Origin: JAVVHH01 sp964657565 | GTDB taxonomy: Bacteria; Pseudomonadota; Alphaproteobacteria; Acetobacterales; Acetobacteraceae | Direction: 5' to 3' | Assembly: GCA_964657565.1 (NCBI GenBank) | Contig: CAZZVQ010000004.1 | Span: forward strand, 1-64,000 | Length of the DNA: 64,000 bases | In this document: one piece after another, positions 26,728-35,130 of the stretch | Numbering within the stretch: position 1 is the stretch's first letter | How the letters are laid out: each line of letters opens with the position of its first letter | Notes under the pieces: model-generated | Databases searched by the model: none | Seen by the model: only the letters and a program-made list of their open reading frames with translations | Told to the model about the DNA's origin: nothing | Made by a program: the position numbers and the translations under genes

Positions 26728-27707
26728 GCGCGGTGCTGGATGTGCGGGGCCTGCGCAAGCACTACCCGGTCAGCAAGCGGCGGCTGTTCGGCCGCCGGGA
26801 CACGCGGGCGGTGCGCGCGGTGGACGACGTGTCGTTCGCGGTGCGCGCGGGGGAGACGCTCGGCCTGGTCGGCGAAAGCGGCTGCGGCAAGACCACCACC
26901 GCCCGCGCCGTGCTGGACCTCGTGCGGGCCGATGGCGGCGAAGTGCGGCTCGACGGCCAGGACATCCGGCCCGTCCTGGCGGGCGAGGACCGGGCCGCCA
27001 TGCTCGCCGTGCGCCGACGCATCCAATACGTGTTCCAGGACCCCTATCTGTCGCTCAATCCGCGCTGGACGGTGAACGAGGCGATGCGGGAGCCGTTCCG
27101 CGTCCATGCCCCGCAGAGCGCCACCGAGTGGAACGGGCGCATCGCGGAGCTGCTGTCCACCGTCGGCCTCGATCCTCGTCACGCCACGCGCTACCCGCAC
27201 GAGTTCTCCGGCGGCCAACGGCAGCGAGTCGGCATCGCCCGGGCGATCGCGGTGCAGCCGGAGTTCATCCTGCTGGACGAACCGGTATCGTCGCTCGACA
27301 TCTCGGTGCGGGCGCAGATCCTGAACCTGCTCGCCGAGTTGCAGGATCGGCTGGGCGTGGCCTACCTGTATATCTCGCACGACCTCAGCTCGGTGCGGTT
27401 CATCTCGACGCATGTCGCGGTGATGTATCTCGGGCGCATCGTGGAGATGGGCAGCGTGGACGAGGTGTTCGCCCATCCCCGGCACCATTATACCGCCGCC
27501 CTGATCTCCGCGATCCCGGTCGCCCGGCCCGGCGCCGCCGACACCCGCACGCATCTGAAGGGCGAAGTGCCGAGCCCGCTCGACCGCCCCGCCGGCTGCG
27601 CCTTCCACCCGCGCTGCGCCGCGGCGCTGCCGGTGTGCCGGACCACCGACCCGGTCCTGGCGGCGATGGGCCCGAACAGCCTCGCCGCCTGCCACAACCC
27701 GATCTGA
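26724..27707 (+). CDS. Oligopeptide-type ABC transporter ATPase 2 (DppF/OppF-like)
   Basis: A 327-residue ATPase coupled by ATGA to the first ATPase gene. Walker A GESGCGKTT, VFQDPYLSLNPRWTV, signature FSGGQRQRVGIARA and LLDEPVSSLD are intact, and the C-terminal Cys-rich motif CAFHPRCAAALPVC is retained. The two ATPases form the heterodimeric motor of the importer. Confidence 0.94.
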   Translation: MSAVLDVRGLRKHYPVSKRRLFGRRDTRAVRAVDDVSFAVRAGETLGLVGESGCGKTTTARAVLDLVRADGGEVRLDGQDIRPVLAGEDRAAMLAVRRRIQYVFQDPYLSLNPRWTVNEAMREPFRVHAPQSATEWNGRIAELLSTVGLDPRHATRYPHEFSGGQRQRVGIARAIAVQPEFILLDEPVSSLDISVRAQILNLLAELQDRLGVAYLYISHDLSSVRFISTHVAVMYLGRIVEMGSVDEVFAHPRHHYTAALISAIPVARPGAADTRTHLKGEVPSPLDRPAGCAFHPRCAAALPVCRTTDPVLAAMGPNSLAACHNPI

Positions 27708-27720
27708 TGGAGCCGCCCGC

Positions 27721-29460
27721 ATGGATGAACCCAAGATGACCGCCAGCCGTCGCGCCATGATGCAGGCCAGCGTGGCCGCCCTCGTGACCGCCGCCGCGGG
27801 CCCCGCCCGGGCAGCGCCTCCGTTCTTCAAGCTCTATCTGATGATCCCGAACAACCAGCCGGCCCGCGTGGTGTGGGGCACGGTGGCGGCGCAGCAGATG
27901 CAGAAGCTGGGGATCGAGGTCGTCTCCTCCATCGTGCCGTTCACCGCGATCGCGCCGCGCCGGGCCAAGGGCGACGGCAAGACGCACGTGGATGGCGGCT
28001 GGGATGCCTATCTCGAGCGGTATTACTACAGCTCGATCGAACCGTCGCCGCTGGCGCTGTTCGGCTCCATGAACATGCCGCCGAGCGGGCAGAATTACTA
28101 TTACGTCGACGACAAGGAGATCGACCGCTCGCTGCAGCAGGTCGCCACCACGCTGAGCGAGGCCGATCGTCTCGCCGCGTATCACGCGTTCCAGAAGCGC
28201 TGGTACGATATCCAGCCGATGACGATCCTGTTCTACCCGCAGGACGTCATCGCCACGAACCCGAAGCTCAATGGGTTCGACGCCACAACCTACAATCCGG
28301 TGTTCTACCCGATGCCGGAGCGCTGGACGATCGAGGGCGCCGGGTCCGACGCCACCGCCGCGTTCGCCTCGTGGCCGCAGCCGAGCTCGTTGGTCCCGAT
28401 GTACACGATCGGCTATTACGAAAGTAACGTCTTCGGACCCGCCTATAACCGGCTCTACGAATACAAGTCCTGGGAAGACAAGGCGCTGGTCCCCGCGCTC
28501 GCCAGCGGCCACACGATGTCCGCCGACGGCAAGCACTGGGTCGTCACGCTGCGGCAGGGCGTGAAATGGCATTCCGGTGAACCCTTCACCGCCGCCGACG
28601 TGAAGTTCACCTGGGACACCATCCTCAACAAGGCATACGGCTCGCAATTCCAGTCCGTCATGCAGAACATCTTCGGCGGCCCCGACGCCTACAAGGTGAC
28701 CGGCCCGCACGAGATCACCGTGGACCTGCCGGCGTATTCGATGGAGTTCCTCAACAGCGTGCTCGGCGCCTACGCCATCATGCCGGAGCACGCCTACAAG
28801 GACATCAAGCCCGAGGCCATGCGCGGCCACACCGCGTCGACCTGGCTGGGCAGCTACACGGTGCAGACCACCGGTGGGAACAGCTTCGTCGCCAAAGGTG
28901 CGGTCGGCACCGGCCCTTGGATCCCGCAAGGCTTCGACCCCAGCCGCAAGGCCTATAAATTCACCCGCAACGAGAACTACTGGAAGCCGCACACCGGCAA
29001 TGTGAAGACCTTCTTCGTGGTCAACATCAACGGCACCGACGCCGTCCTCGCCGCCCTGAAATCCGGCGAGATCGACGCGCACGACCCGATGTACGACATC
29101 GGCCCGGTGATCAGCACGGTGGACCCGAGCTGGGGCAAGGTCACGACCTTCGACAGCTACAAGTGGCAGCACATCTGCTACAACCTGAAGCACCCCGTCT
29201 TCGGCGTCGGCACCGACACGCCGCTCGGCAAGCAGGACCCGGCGCGCGCCGCCGAAGCCGCCGCCTACATCCGCCAGGCCATCAGCCACGCCATGCCGCG
29301 CGACGAGATCGTCAAGGGCGTCGCCGGCGGCTACGGCGCGGCGGGCACCGTGCCGACGCCGTGGTCCGCGCCCGAATACGACCATGACCTGCTGAAGCCG
29401 ATCGCCTTCGATATGGAAATGGCCAAGGGGTTCATGGAGAAAGCGGGCTACAAATACTAG
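27721..29460 (+). CDS. Circularly permuted family-5 ABC solute-binding protein
   Basis: A 579-residue exported protein with a twin-arginine-type signal (TASRRAMMQASVAALV). The domain order is rotated relative to DppA/OppA. Residues 35-190 match the normal C-terminal part (QQMQKLGIEVV; NYYYVDDKEIDRSL; DRLAAYHAFQKRWYDIQP; NPKLNGFDA). Residues 225-579 match the normal N-terminal and middle parts (MSADGKHWVVTLRQGVKWH; FTAADVKFTW; GTGPWIPQGF; YIRQAISHAMPRDEIV), ending at EKAGYKY, where a normal protein would continue into FFKLYLMIPN. It is the operon's dedicated binding protein, 13 bases after ATPase 2. The family is certain and the permutation is read directly from motif order; the ligand is unknown. 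Confidence 0.9.
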   Translation: MDEPKMTASRRAMMQASVAALVTAAAGPARAAPPFFKLYLMIPNNQPARVVWGTVAAQQMQKLGIEVVSSIVPFTAIAPRRAKGDGKTHVDGGWDAYLERYYYSSIEPSPLALFGSMNMPPSGQNYYYVDDKEIDRSLQQVATTLSEADRLAAYHAFQKRWYDIQPMTILFYPQDVIATNPKLNGFDATTYNPVFYPMPERWTIEGAGSDATAAFASWPQPSSLVPMYTIGYYESNVFGPAYNRLYEYKSWEDKALVPALASGHTMSADGKHWVVTLRQGVKWHSGEPFTAADVKFTWDTILNKAYGSQFQSVMQNIFGGPDAYKVTGPHEITVDLPAYSMEFLNSVLGAYAIMPEHAYKDIKPEAMRGHTASTWLGSYTVQTTGGNSFVAKGAVGTGPWIPQGFDPSRKAYKFTRNENYWKPHTGNVKTFFVVNINGTDAVLAALKSGEIDAHDPMYDIGPVISTVDPSWGKVTTFDSYKWQHICYNLKHPVFGVGTDTPLGKQDPARAAEAAAYIRQAISHAMPRDEIVKGVAGGYGAAGTVPTPWSAPEYDHDLLKPIAFDMEMAKGFMEKAGYKY

Positions 29461-29486
29461 CGCCGCCGGGAACCAAGGAGAGACAA

Positions 29487-30845
29487 ATGGCAAAACGGCA
29501 AATGAAGCTCGGGATGTCCATGCGCGGCCTGGGCTACCACGTGTCGGCCTGGCGGCACCCGGCGACGCCGGCCGACGGCACGCTGCGGTTCGACCACTAT
29601 GTCCGCAACGCGCAACTGGCCGAGCAGGGCCTGTTCGACATGATCTTCTTCGCCGACGGGATCGGCGTGCGCGAGAAGGACCTGCCGCGCGGCTCGCTCG
29701 CCCGCTCCGGCTACGAGATCGTGGAGATGGAGCCGATGACGCTGCTGCCGGCGCTCGCGGCGGTGACCAAGCATATCGGCCTGGTGACGACCGCCAGCAC
29801 CACCTACAACGAGCCGTTCCATATCGCCCGCAAGTTCGCCACGCTCGACTTGATCAGCGGCGGCCGGGCTGGATGGAACATCGTCACCTCCTGGTCCGAC
29901 GCCGAAGCGCAGAACTTCAATCGCGCCAAGCATCTGGATTACGACACCCGCTACGAACGCGCGGCCGAGTTCGTCGAGGTCGTGAAGGGTCTGTGGGATA
30001 CGTGGGAGCCGGACGCCTTCGTCTATGACCGCGCCAACAGCCAGTTCTACGACGAGAGCAAGCTGCATCTGCTGAACCATGTCGGCAAGCATTTCCAGGT
30101 CAAGGGCCCGCTGAACGTCGCCCGCATGCCGCAGGGCCGCCCGATCCTGGTGCAGGCCGGCGCGAGCGAGCCCGGGCGCGAGATCGCCGCCGAGTCCGCC
30201 GACGTGGTCTACGCGTCGCAGGACAGCATTCCGGCCGCGAAGGCGTATTACGACGACGTGAAAGGCCGGCTGGCCAAATACGGCCGCGACTGGGACGACC
30301 TCAAGATCATGCCGGCCATCCGTCCCATCGTGGGCGCGACCCGGGCCGAGGCGCAGGCGAAATACGACGAGCTGCAGGAGTTGGTCGACCCGCTGGTCGG
30401 GCTGGCGCGGGCCTATAACGCGCTCGGCGACCTCTCCGGCTTCCCGGTCGACGGCCCGGTCCCGGAGCCGCAGGTCGAAGCGCAGGTTCGATCCAGTCAG
30501 GAGCGGCTGATGCAGCGGGTGCGGGAGAACGACTGGACCATCCGCGAGATGTGCCAGCATCTGGCCGGGGAGGGCGGCAGCGCGGTGATCGGCACGGCGG
30601 CCGACGTGTGCGACCGCATGGAAGCCTGGATCGATGCCGAATGCTGCGACGGCTTCAACATCACGCCGAACCAGCTTCCGGGCGGCTGCGAGGATTTCGT
30701 GCGCTTCATCACGCCGGAGCTGCAACGGCGCGGCCGGTTCCGCACCGCTTATGAGGGAAACACGCTCCGCGAGAACCTAGGGCTCAAACCGCATCTGAAC
30801 CGCTACACCGCCTTGCGCGAGGGCGCCCGCCTCGCCTCCGATTAG
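29487..30845 (+). CDS. FMNH2-dependent LLM-class monooxygenase (NtaA/EmoA/DszA family)
   Basis: A 452-residue flavin monooxygenase with a good AAGGAGAG ribosome site. Signatures include HVSAWRHP, FDMIFFADG, LISGGRAGWNIVTSW and the RYERAAEFVEVVKGLWDTWE segment. Members hydroxylate aminopolycarboxylates (NTA, EDTA), sulfur compounds or polyamine-like molecules and need reduced FMN from a separate reductase, which is not seen nearby. Placed 26 bases after the permuted binding protein, it probably degrades what the transporter imports. Confidence 0.92.
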   Translation: MAKRQMKLGMSMRGLGYHVSAWRHPATPADGTLRFDHYVRNAQLAEQGLFDMIFFADGIGVREKDLPRGSLARSGYEIVEMEPMTLLPALAAVTKHIGLVTTASTTYNEPFHIARKFATLDLISGGRAGWNIVTSWSDAEAQNFNRAKHLDYDTRYERAAEFVEVVKGLWDTWEPDAFVYDRANSQFYDESKLHLLNHVGKHFQVKGPLNVARMPQGRPILVQAGASEPGREIAAESADVVYASQDSIPAAKAYYDDVKGRLAKYGRDWDDLKIMPAIRPIVGATRAEAQAKYDELQELVDPLVGLARAYNALGDLSGFPVDGPVPEPQVEAQVRSSQERLMQRVRENDWTIREMCQHLAGEGGSAVIGTAADVCDRMEAWIDAECCDGFNITPNQLPGGCEDFVRFITPELQRRGRFRTAYEGNTLRENLGLKPHLNRYTALREGARLASD

Positions 30846-30861
30846 AGCGCGACCGGCCCGC

Positions 30862-30989
30862 GCGTTCACCACGATCACGCGGTTCGCGAGCAGCAGCGCC
30901 TCCTCCACGTCGTGCGTGACCAGCAGGGCGGCGAAACCCCGGCCCTGCCAGATGCGGACCCGCTCGTCCTGCATCTGCAGCCGAGCCAC
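30862..30989 (-). pseudogene. Remnant of an SsuB/TauB-type ABC ATPase (C-terminal part)
   Basis: On the minus strand a short stretch reads RLQMQDERVRIWQGRGF, then LLVTHDVEEALLLANRVIVV, the H-loop region of nitrate/sulfonate/taurine ATPases. Walker A, signature and Walker B are absent and the frame runs on into the opposite-strand LLM gene. It is a decayed fragment, about 42 residues, marking a deletion or rearrangement between the Opp operon and the polyol genes. Confidence 0.65.
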
Positions 30990-31062
30990 CGCGCGTCACT
31001 TCGAGGCCTTCCTCTCCGGCGAGCCATTGACGGACCTCCCAAATTCCTGATCCGCTCCCCCC

Positions 31063-32556
31063 ATGACGCCGATCAAGCTCTCCCGCGCCGCGCTTCCCGC
31101 CCTCGCCGGCCGCGCCATCACCCCGCATTTCGACCCGGGCGCCATCCACCCCGGCATCGTCCACCTCGGCCTCGGCGGCTTCCACCGCGCCCATATGGCA
31201 CGCTACACCCACGACCTCATGCAAGCCGACCCGGCCGCCCTCCAATGGGGCATCATCGGCGCCGGCCTCCTCCCCGCCGACATGGGCATGCACGACGCCC
31301 TGACCCCCCAGGACGACCTCTACACCCTCGTCGAACGCGACGCCGCCGGCGAGACCCGCACCATCATCGCCGCCCTCGCCGACACCATCTTCGCCGGCGC
31401 CACCACCGCCCCCCTCCTCGCCGCGCTCGAAAACCCCGCCATCCGCATCGTCAGCCTCACCGTCACCGAACACGGCTACTGCCTCAACCGCGCCACCAAG
31501 CACCTCGATCCCGCCCACCCCCTGATCCAGCGCGACCTCGCCACCCCCCATATCCCCGCCAGCGCCATCGGCGTCCTCGTCGAGACGCTCCGCCGCCGGC
31601 GCGCCGCCCGCCAGCCGCCGCCGACCCTCCTCACCTGCGACAATATCCAGCACAACGGCGACGTCCTCCGCGCCGCGGTCCTCGCCCTCGCCGACCTGCA
31701 GGAGCCCGATCTCGCCCAATGGATCGAGCGGGAAGTCAGCTTCCCCAGCACCATGGTCGACCGCATCACCCCGGTCACCGCCCCCGCCGACATCGCCCGC
31801 CTCCGCGACATCCACGGCATCGACGATTCCTGGCCCGTCTTCTCCGAAACCTTCACCCAATGGGTCATCGAGGATCGCTTCCTCCCCGGAAAGGGCGGCG
31901 GCCGCCCCGCCTGGGAGACCGTCGGCGCCCAATTCGTGCCCGACGTCGCCCCCTACGAATTCATGAAGCTCCGCCTGCTCAACGGCAGCCACCTCGCCGT
32001 CTCCGGCATGGGCCGCCTGATCGGCTACGAAACCATCGACGAGTCCATGGCCGACCCCCTCGTCACCCGCTTCATGGTCGCCCTGATGGACCGAGAGACC
32101 GGCCCCACGATCCCTCCCGTCCCCGGCATCGACCTGGCCGCCTACAAGGCCAAGCTCGTCGAACGCTTCGCCAACCCGGCCATCAAGGACACCGTCGAAC
32201 GCGTCAACACCGACGCCCCGCTCAATGTCCTGCTCGACCCCATCCGCGACCGCCTCGCCGCCGGCGCCCCGCTCGACCTCCTCGCCCTCGCCCTCGCCGC
32301 CTGGCTCCGCCGCATCCGCGGCGAGGACGAGCAGGGCCACCCGATCGACATCAAGCATCCCCTCGCCACCGACCTCCGCGCCCGCGCCATCGAGGGCGGC
32401 CCCGACCCCCGCCCCCTGCTCGCGCTCGAACCCCTCTTCGGTCCCGCCGGCCGCGACCCGGCCCTCGTCGCTCCCGTCGCCCACTGCCTCGCCTCCCTAT
32501 ACCAGCACGGCGCCGCCGCCACGCTCCGCGCCGAAGCCGGCCGGCTCGGGTTCTGA
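31063..32556 (+). CDS. Mannitol dehydrogenase-family polyol dehydrogenase
   Basis: A 497-residue long-chain NAD-dependent polyol dehydrogenase (mannitol 2-dehydrogenase, D-arabinitol or fructuronate reductase type). The Rossmann start HPGIVHLGLGGFHRAHMARY, FPSTMVDRITPV, ETFTQWVIEDRF and the catalytic KLRLLNGSHLAVS segment (conserved Lys and His) are present. It would interconvert a polyol and a ketose. The SDR gene starts 3 bases after its stop, suggesting a two-step polyol pathway. Third codon positions are almost all C, more so than upstream genes. Confidence 0.92.
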   Translation: MTPIKLSRAALPALAGRAITPHFDPGAIHPGIVHLGLGGFHRAHMARYTHDLMQADPAALQWGIIGAGLLPADMGMHDALTPQDDLYTLVERDAAGETRTIIAALADTIFAGATTAPLLAALENPAIRIVSLTVTEHGYCLNRATKHLDPAHPLIQRDLATPHIPASAIGVLVETLRRRRAARQPPPTLLTCDNIQHNGDVLRAAVLALADLQEPDLAQWIEREVSFPSTMVDRITPVTAPADIARLRDIHGIDDSWPVFSETFTQWVIEDRFLPGKGGGRPAWETVGAQFVPDVAPYEFMKLRLLNGSHLAVSGMGRLIGYETIDESMADPLVTRFMVALMDRETGPTIPPVPGIDLAAYKAKLVERFANPAIKDTVERVNTDAPLNVLLDPIRDRLAAGAPLDLLALALAAWLRRIRGEDEQGHPIDIKHPLATDLRARAIEGGPDPRPLLALEPLFGPAGRDPALVAPVAHCLASLYQHGAAATLRAEAGRLGF

Positions 32557-32558
32557 CC

Positions 32559-33287
32559 ATGCCCGCCGCTCTTCACGGCAAGGTCGCCGCCATCACCGGC
32601 GCCGCCTCCGGCATCGGCCTCGCCAGCGCCGAGGCCATGCTCGCCGCCGGCGCCCGGGTCATCGCCATCGACCGCGACGCCCCAGCACTCGCCACCCTGC
32701 AGGCCAAGCACGGGGACGCCCTGCTCCCGCTGCAGATCGACCTCCTGGACCCAGCCGCCTGCGCCACCCTCGTCCCCCGCGCGCTCGACCTCGCCGGCCA
32801 GCTCGACATCTTCCACGCCAATGCCGGCCTCTACATCGGCGGCGACCTCGTCGACGCCGACCCTGCCGCGATCGACCGGATGTTGCACCTGAACATCAAC
32901 GTCGTCATGAAGAACGTCCGCGACGTCCTCGCCCACATGATCGACCGCCAAACCGGCGATATCATCGTCACCAGCTCCCTGGCCGCGCATTTCCCCACCC
33001 CCTGGGAGCCCGTCTATGCGGCCTCCAAATGGGCGATCGACTGCTTCGTCCAAACCACCCGCCGCCAGGTCTTCAAACACGGCATCCGCCTCGGCTCGAT
33101 CTCCCCAGGCCCCGTCATCACAGCCCTTCTGGCCGACTGGCCCCCGGAAAAACTCACCGAAGCCCGCGCCGCCCAAAGCCTGCTCGACCCGGGTGAAGTC
33201 GCCGAAGTCATCCTCTTCATGCTCACCCGCCCCCGCGGCATGACCATCCGCGACGTCGTCATGCTCCCCACCAACTTCGACCTCTAA
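32559..33287 (+). CDS. Short-chain dehydrogenase/reductase, sugar-alcohol type
   Basis: A 242-residue SDR with the cofactor motif TGAASGIG, the Asp after strand 2 (AIDRD, favouring NAD), NAG (HANAGLY), a catalytic Ser (TSSLA) and YAASK. It resembles ribitol or galactitol dehydrogenase-type enzymes and lies immediately after the mannitol-dehydrogenase-like gene. Its TAA is directly followed by the stop of the convergent LysR gene with no gap. Confidence 0.9.
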   Translation: MPAALHGKVAAITGAASGIGLASAEAMLAAGARVIAIDRDAPALATLQAKHGDALLPLQIDLLDPAACATLVPRALDLAGQLDIFHANAGLYIGGDLVDADPAAIDRMLHLNINVVMKNVRDVLAHMIDRQTGDIIVTSSLAAHFPTPWEPVYAASKWAIDCFVQTTRRQVFKHGIRLGSISPGPVITALLADWPPEKLTEARAAQSLLDPGEVAEVILFMLTRPRGMTIRDVVMLPTNFDL

Positions 33288-34202
33288 TCACCGTGGCGCC
33301 GCCAAATCCGTGGCCGCGAACAGTTGGGCGATCCAGTCGACGAACACCCGCAGCCGCGTGCTCAGATGCCGGTTCGGCGGATAGACGACGTGCAGTGGAA
33401 TCGACGGCACCGTCCAGTCCGGCAGCACCGACCGCATGCCCCCGCGCGCCAGATGGTCGCGCACCATGAATGATGGCACCTGGACGATCCCGTGGCCGGC
33501 CAGCGCTGCCGCCAGATACGTCTGCGCCTCATCGGTCGCCGTCCGGTACCGGGCCACGATCTCCAGCGTCTCGGCACCACGCACGAACACCAACGGACGC
33601 GGTTCGGCCAGGCGTCGCTTGAGATAGCCGACGATCAGGTGGCCGCGCTCCAGATCGCGCGGGTGCTCCGGAATCCCGTGTTCGCCCAGATAGGCGGGGC
33701 TGGCGCAGGTCGTCATCGGCATGTCGGCGATGCGTCGCGCGATCAGCGACAGATCGGCGATCGCGCCCGCCCGGATCACGCAATCGACGTTTTCCGCCAG
33801 CATGTCGGCCGGCCGGTCGGACGCGCCGATGTCGAGCTGGATATCGGGATACTTGGCGAAGAACTGCGCCAATCGCGGCATCACAACGCCCTGCGCGAGG
33901 GAGGATGACACGTCGATCCGCAGCTTACCTTTCGGCCGCGCCTGCGAGACGGTCACGCTCGCGTCGAGCTCCTCGAGGTCCGAGAGCAACCGCACCGCGC
34001 GTTCGTAATAAGCCGCCCCGTCCGCCGTGACCGCCAGCCGCCGCGTGGTCCGGCTCAGCAGTTTGGTGCGCAGATGCGCTTCGAGCTGCTGCACCAGCTT
34101 GCTGACCGTCGGCTTCGGCACGCCCAGCGTGGCCGCCGCCTGCGTGAAGCTGCCGGTCTCCACGATCCGGACGTAGGCGCGCAGGGCGGCAAGCTGGTCC
34201 AC
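33288..34202 (-). CDS. LysR-family transcriptional regulator
   Basis: A 304-residue LTTR. The GTG at 34202 is chosen because a GGAGG site lies 7 bases upstream and gives the family-typical start (DQLAALRAYVRIVETGSFTQAA). HTH about residues 17-40 (TLGVPKPTVSKLVQQLEAHL), substrate domain after about 90. It is divergent from the esterase-like/RND operon 90 bases away, so it probably activates or represses that efflux system in response to an aromatic or antimicrobial compound. Confidence 0.92.
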   Translation of the reverse strand: MDQLAALRAYVRIVETGSFTQAAATLGVPKPTVSKLVQQLEAHLRTKLLSRTTRRLAVTADGAAYYERAVRLLSDLEELDASVTVSQARPKGKLRIDVSSSLAQGVVMPRLAQFFAKYPDIQLDIGASDRPADMLAENVDCVIRAGAIADLSLIARRIADMPMTTCASPAYLGEHGIPEHPRDLERGHLIVGYLKRRLAEPRPLVFVRGAETLEIVARYRTATDEAQTYLAAALAGHGIVQVPSFMVRDHLARGGMRSVLPDWTVPSIPLHVVYPPNRHLSTRLRVFVDWIAQLFAATDLAAPR

Positions 34203-34293
34203 AGATATCCTCCGGATTGTCTCCACCAGGAAACAATGTTGTTCGCAGCGCGCCATTATTAAAGCCATTCCGCAAACCCACCTCCGCTGCCTC

Positions 34294-35130
34294 ATGGCAG
34301 TCCACACGACAGTCGAAGAATTCAGGCTCGGCCCCTGCCCATCCATCACGGCCCAAATCGTGTCGGGAGCGCTGGCGCGTCCGGCGCCGCTCGTCCTGCA
34401 CCTGCCGGGCGGCACCTTCATGCAGGTCGCCCGCCAGCGCCCGGTCGCCACCTTGTTGGCCGAGGCCGGCGCCGTCGTCGTCTCGGCCGACTACCCCGCA
34501 GGGACGGCGCATCCCTTTCCCGAAGCCCTCGAGTCGATGTACGCGCTGCTGGCCCACCTCCATGACAACCGCGCGCACTGGGCCGCGCGCCGCTCGCCGC
34601 TGTTCGTCGCCGGCGAGGAGGCCGGCGGCAACCTGGCGGCGGCGCTGACGCTGATGGCGCGCGACCGCCTGGGCCCGCCGATCGCCGGGCAGATCCTGCT
34701 CTCCCCGATGCTGGATGCCGGCATGGCCACCTGCTCCTTCCGCGACCTGGAAGGCGGCTCCGTCGGGTGCAAGTGGGCACATGGCTGGACCGTCTATCTC
34801 GGCGGCGCCGAAAAGGCCGGCCACCCCTATGCCGTGCCCGCCTGCGGCACCCGGCTCAACGGCTTGCCCCCCGCCCTGATCATCACCACGCCGGACGACC
34901 CCATGCGCGACGAGTGTCTCGCCTATGCCGGCCGCCTGCATCACGCCGGCGTTCGCATCCACGCCCGAGCGCTCGCCGGCGCCGACTGGCCGGATGCACT
35001 CGCTCGCGCGACCCCCTGCGCGATGGGACCGAATTGGATCGACCCCGTCCGGTCCAACATCGCCGATTTCTTCGCCGCCATCGTGCCCGGGCTGATCCCG
35101 GCACCAGCCATCGCCGGAGGCTCGCCATGA
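34294..35130 (+). CDS. Alpha/beta-hydrolase-fold protein with lost nucleophile, RND operon leader
   Basis: A 278-residue protein like hormone-sensitive-lipase esterases, but key residues are changed. The nucleophile elbow GDSAGG reads GEEAGG (107-112), with Glu109 at the Ser position; the oxyanion HGGG motif reads LPGGTF; the C-terminal His region reads AGADWPD. The Asp-like region DDPMRDE remains. It is therefore probably a binding or regulatory pseudoenzyme, not an esterase. The stop overlaps the efflux adaptor start (ATGA), tying it to the pump. Confidence 0.85.
   Translation: MAVHTTVEEFRLGPCPSITAQIVSGALARPAPLVLHLPGGTFMQVARQRPVATLLAEAGAVVVSADYPAGTAHPFPEALESMYALLAHLHDNRAHWAARRSPLFVAGEEAGGNLAAALTLMARDRLGPPIAGQILLSPMLDAGMATCSFRDLEGGSVGCKWAHGWTVYLGGAEKAGHPYAVPACGTRLNGLPPALIITTPDDPMRDECLAYAGRLHHAGVRIHARALAGADWPDALARATPCAMGPNWIDPVRSNIADFFAAIVPGLIPAPAIAGGSP

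Noticed and set aside
28721..29460. Explaining the rotated binding protein by two adjacent broken genes
   Set aside because: There is a single uninterrupted frame with one signal peptide, and both halves are complete and join exactly at the normal lobe boundary.
27400..29493. 697-codon frame antisense to the permuted binding protein
   Set aside because: A shadow of the GC-rich sense gene; the composition is His/Arg/Val/Gly-biased and without motifs.
30784..32484. 566-codon antisense frame over the polyol dehydrogenase
   Set aside because: Its glycine/aspartate-rich translation mirrors the extreme C3 bias of the sense gene.
34294..35130. Annotation as an active alpha/beta-hydrolase esterase
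   Set aside because: The nucleophile Ser position is Glu109 and the His region is not conserved.
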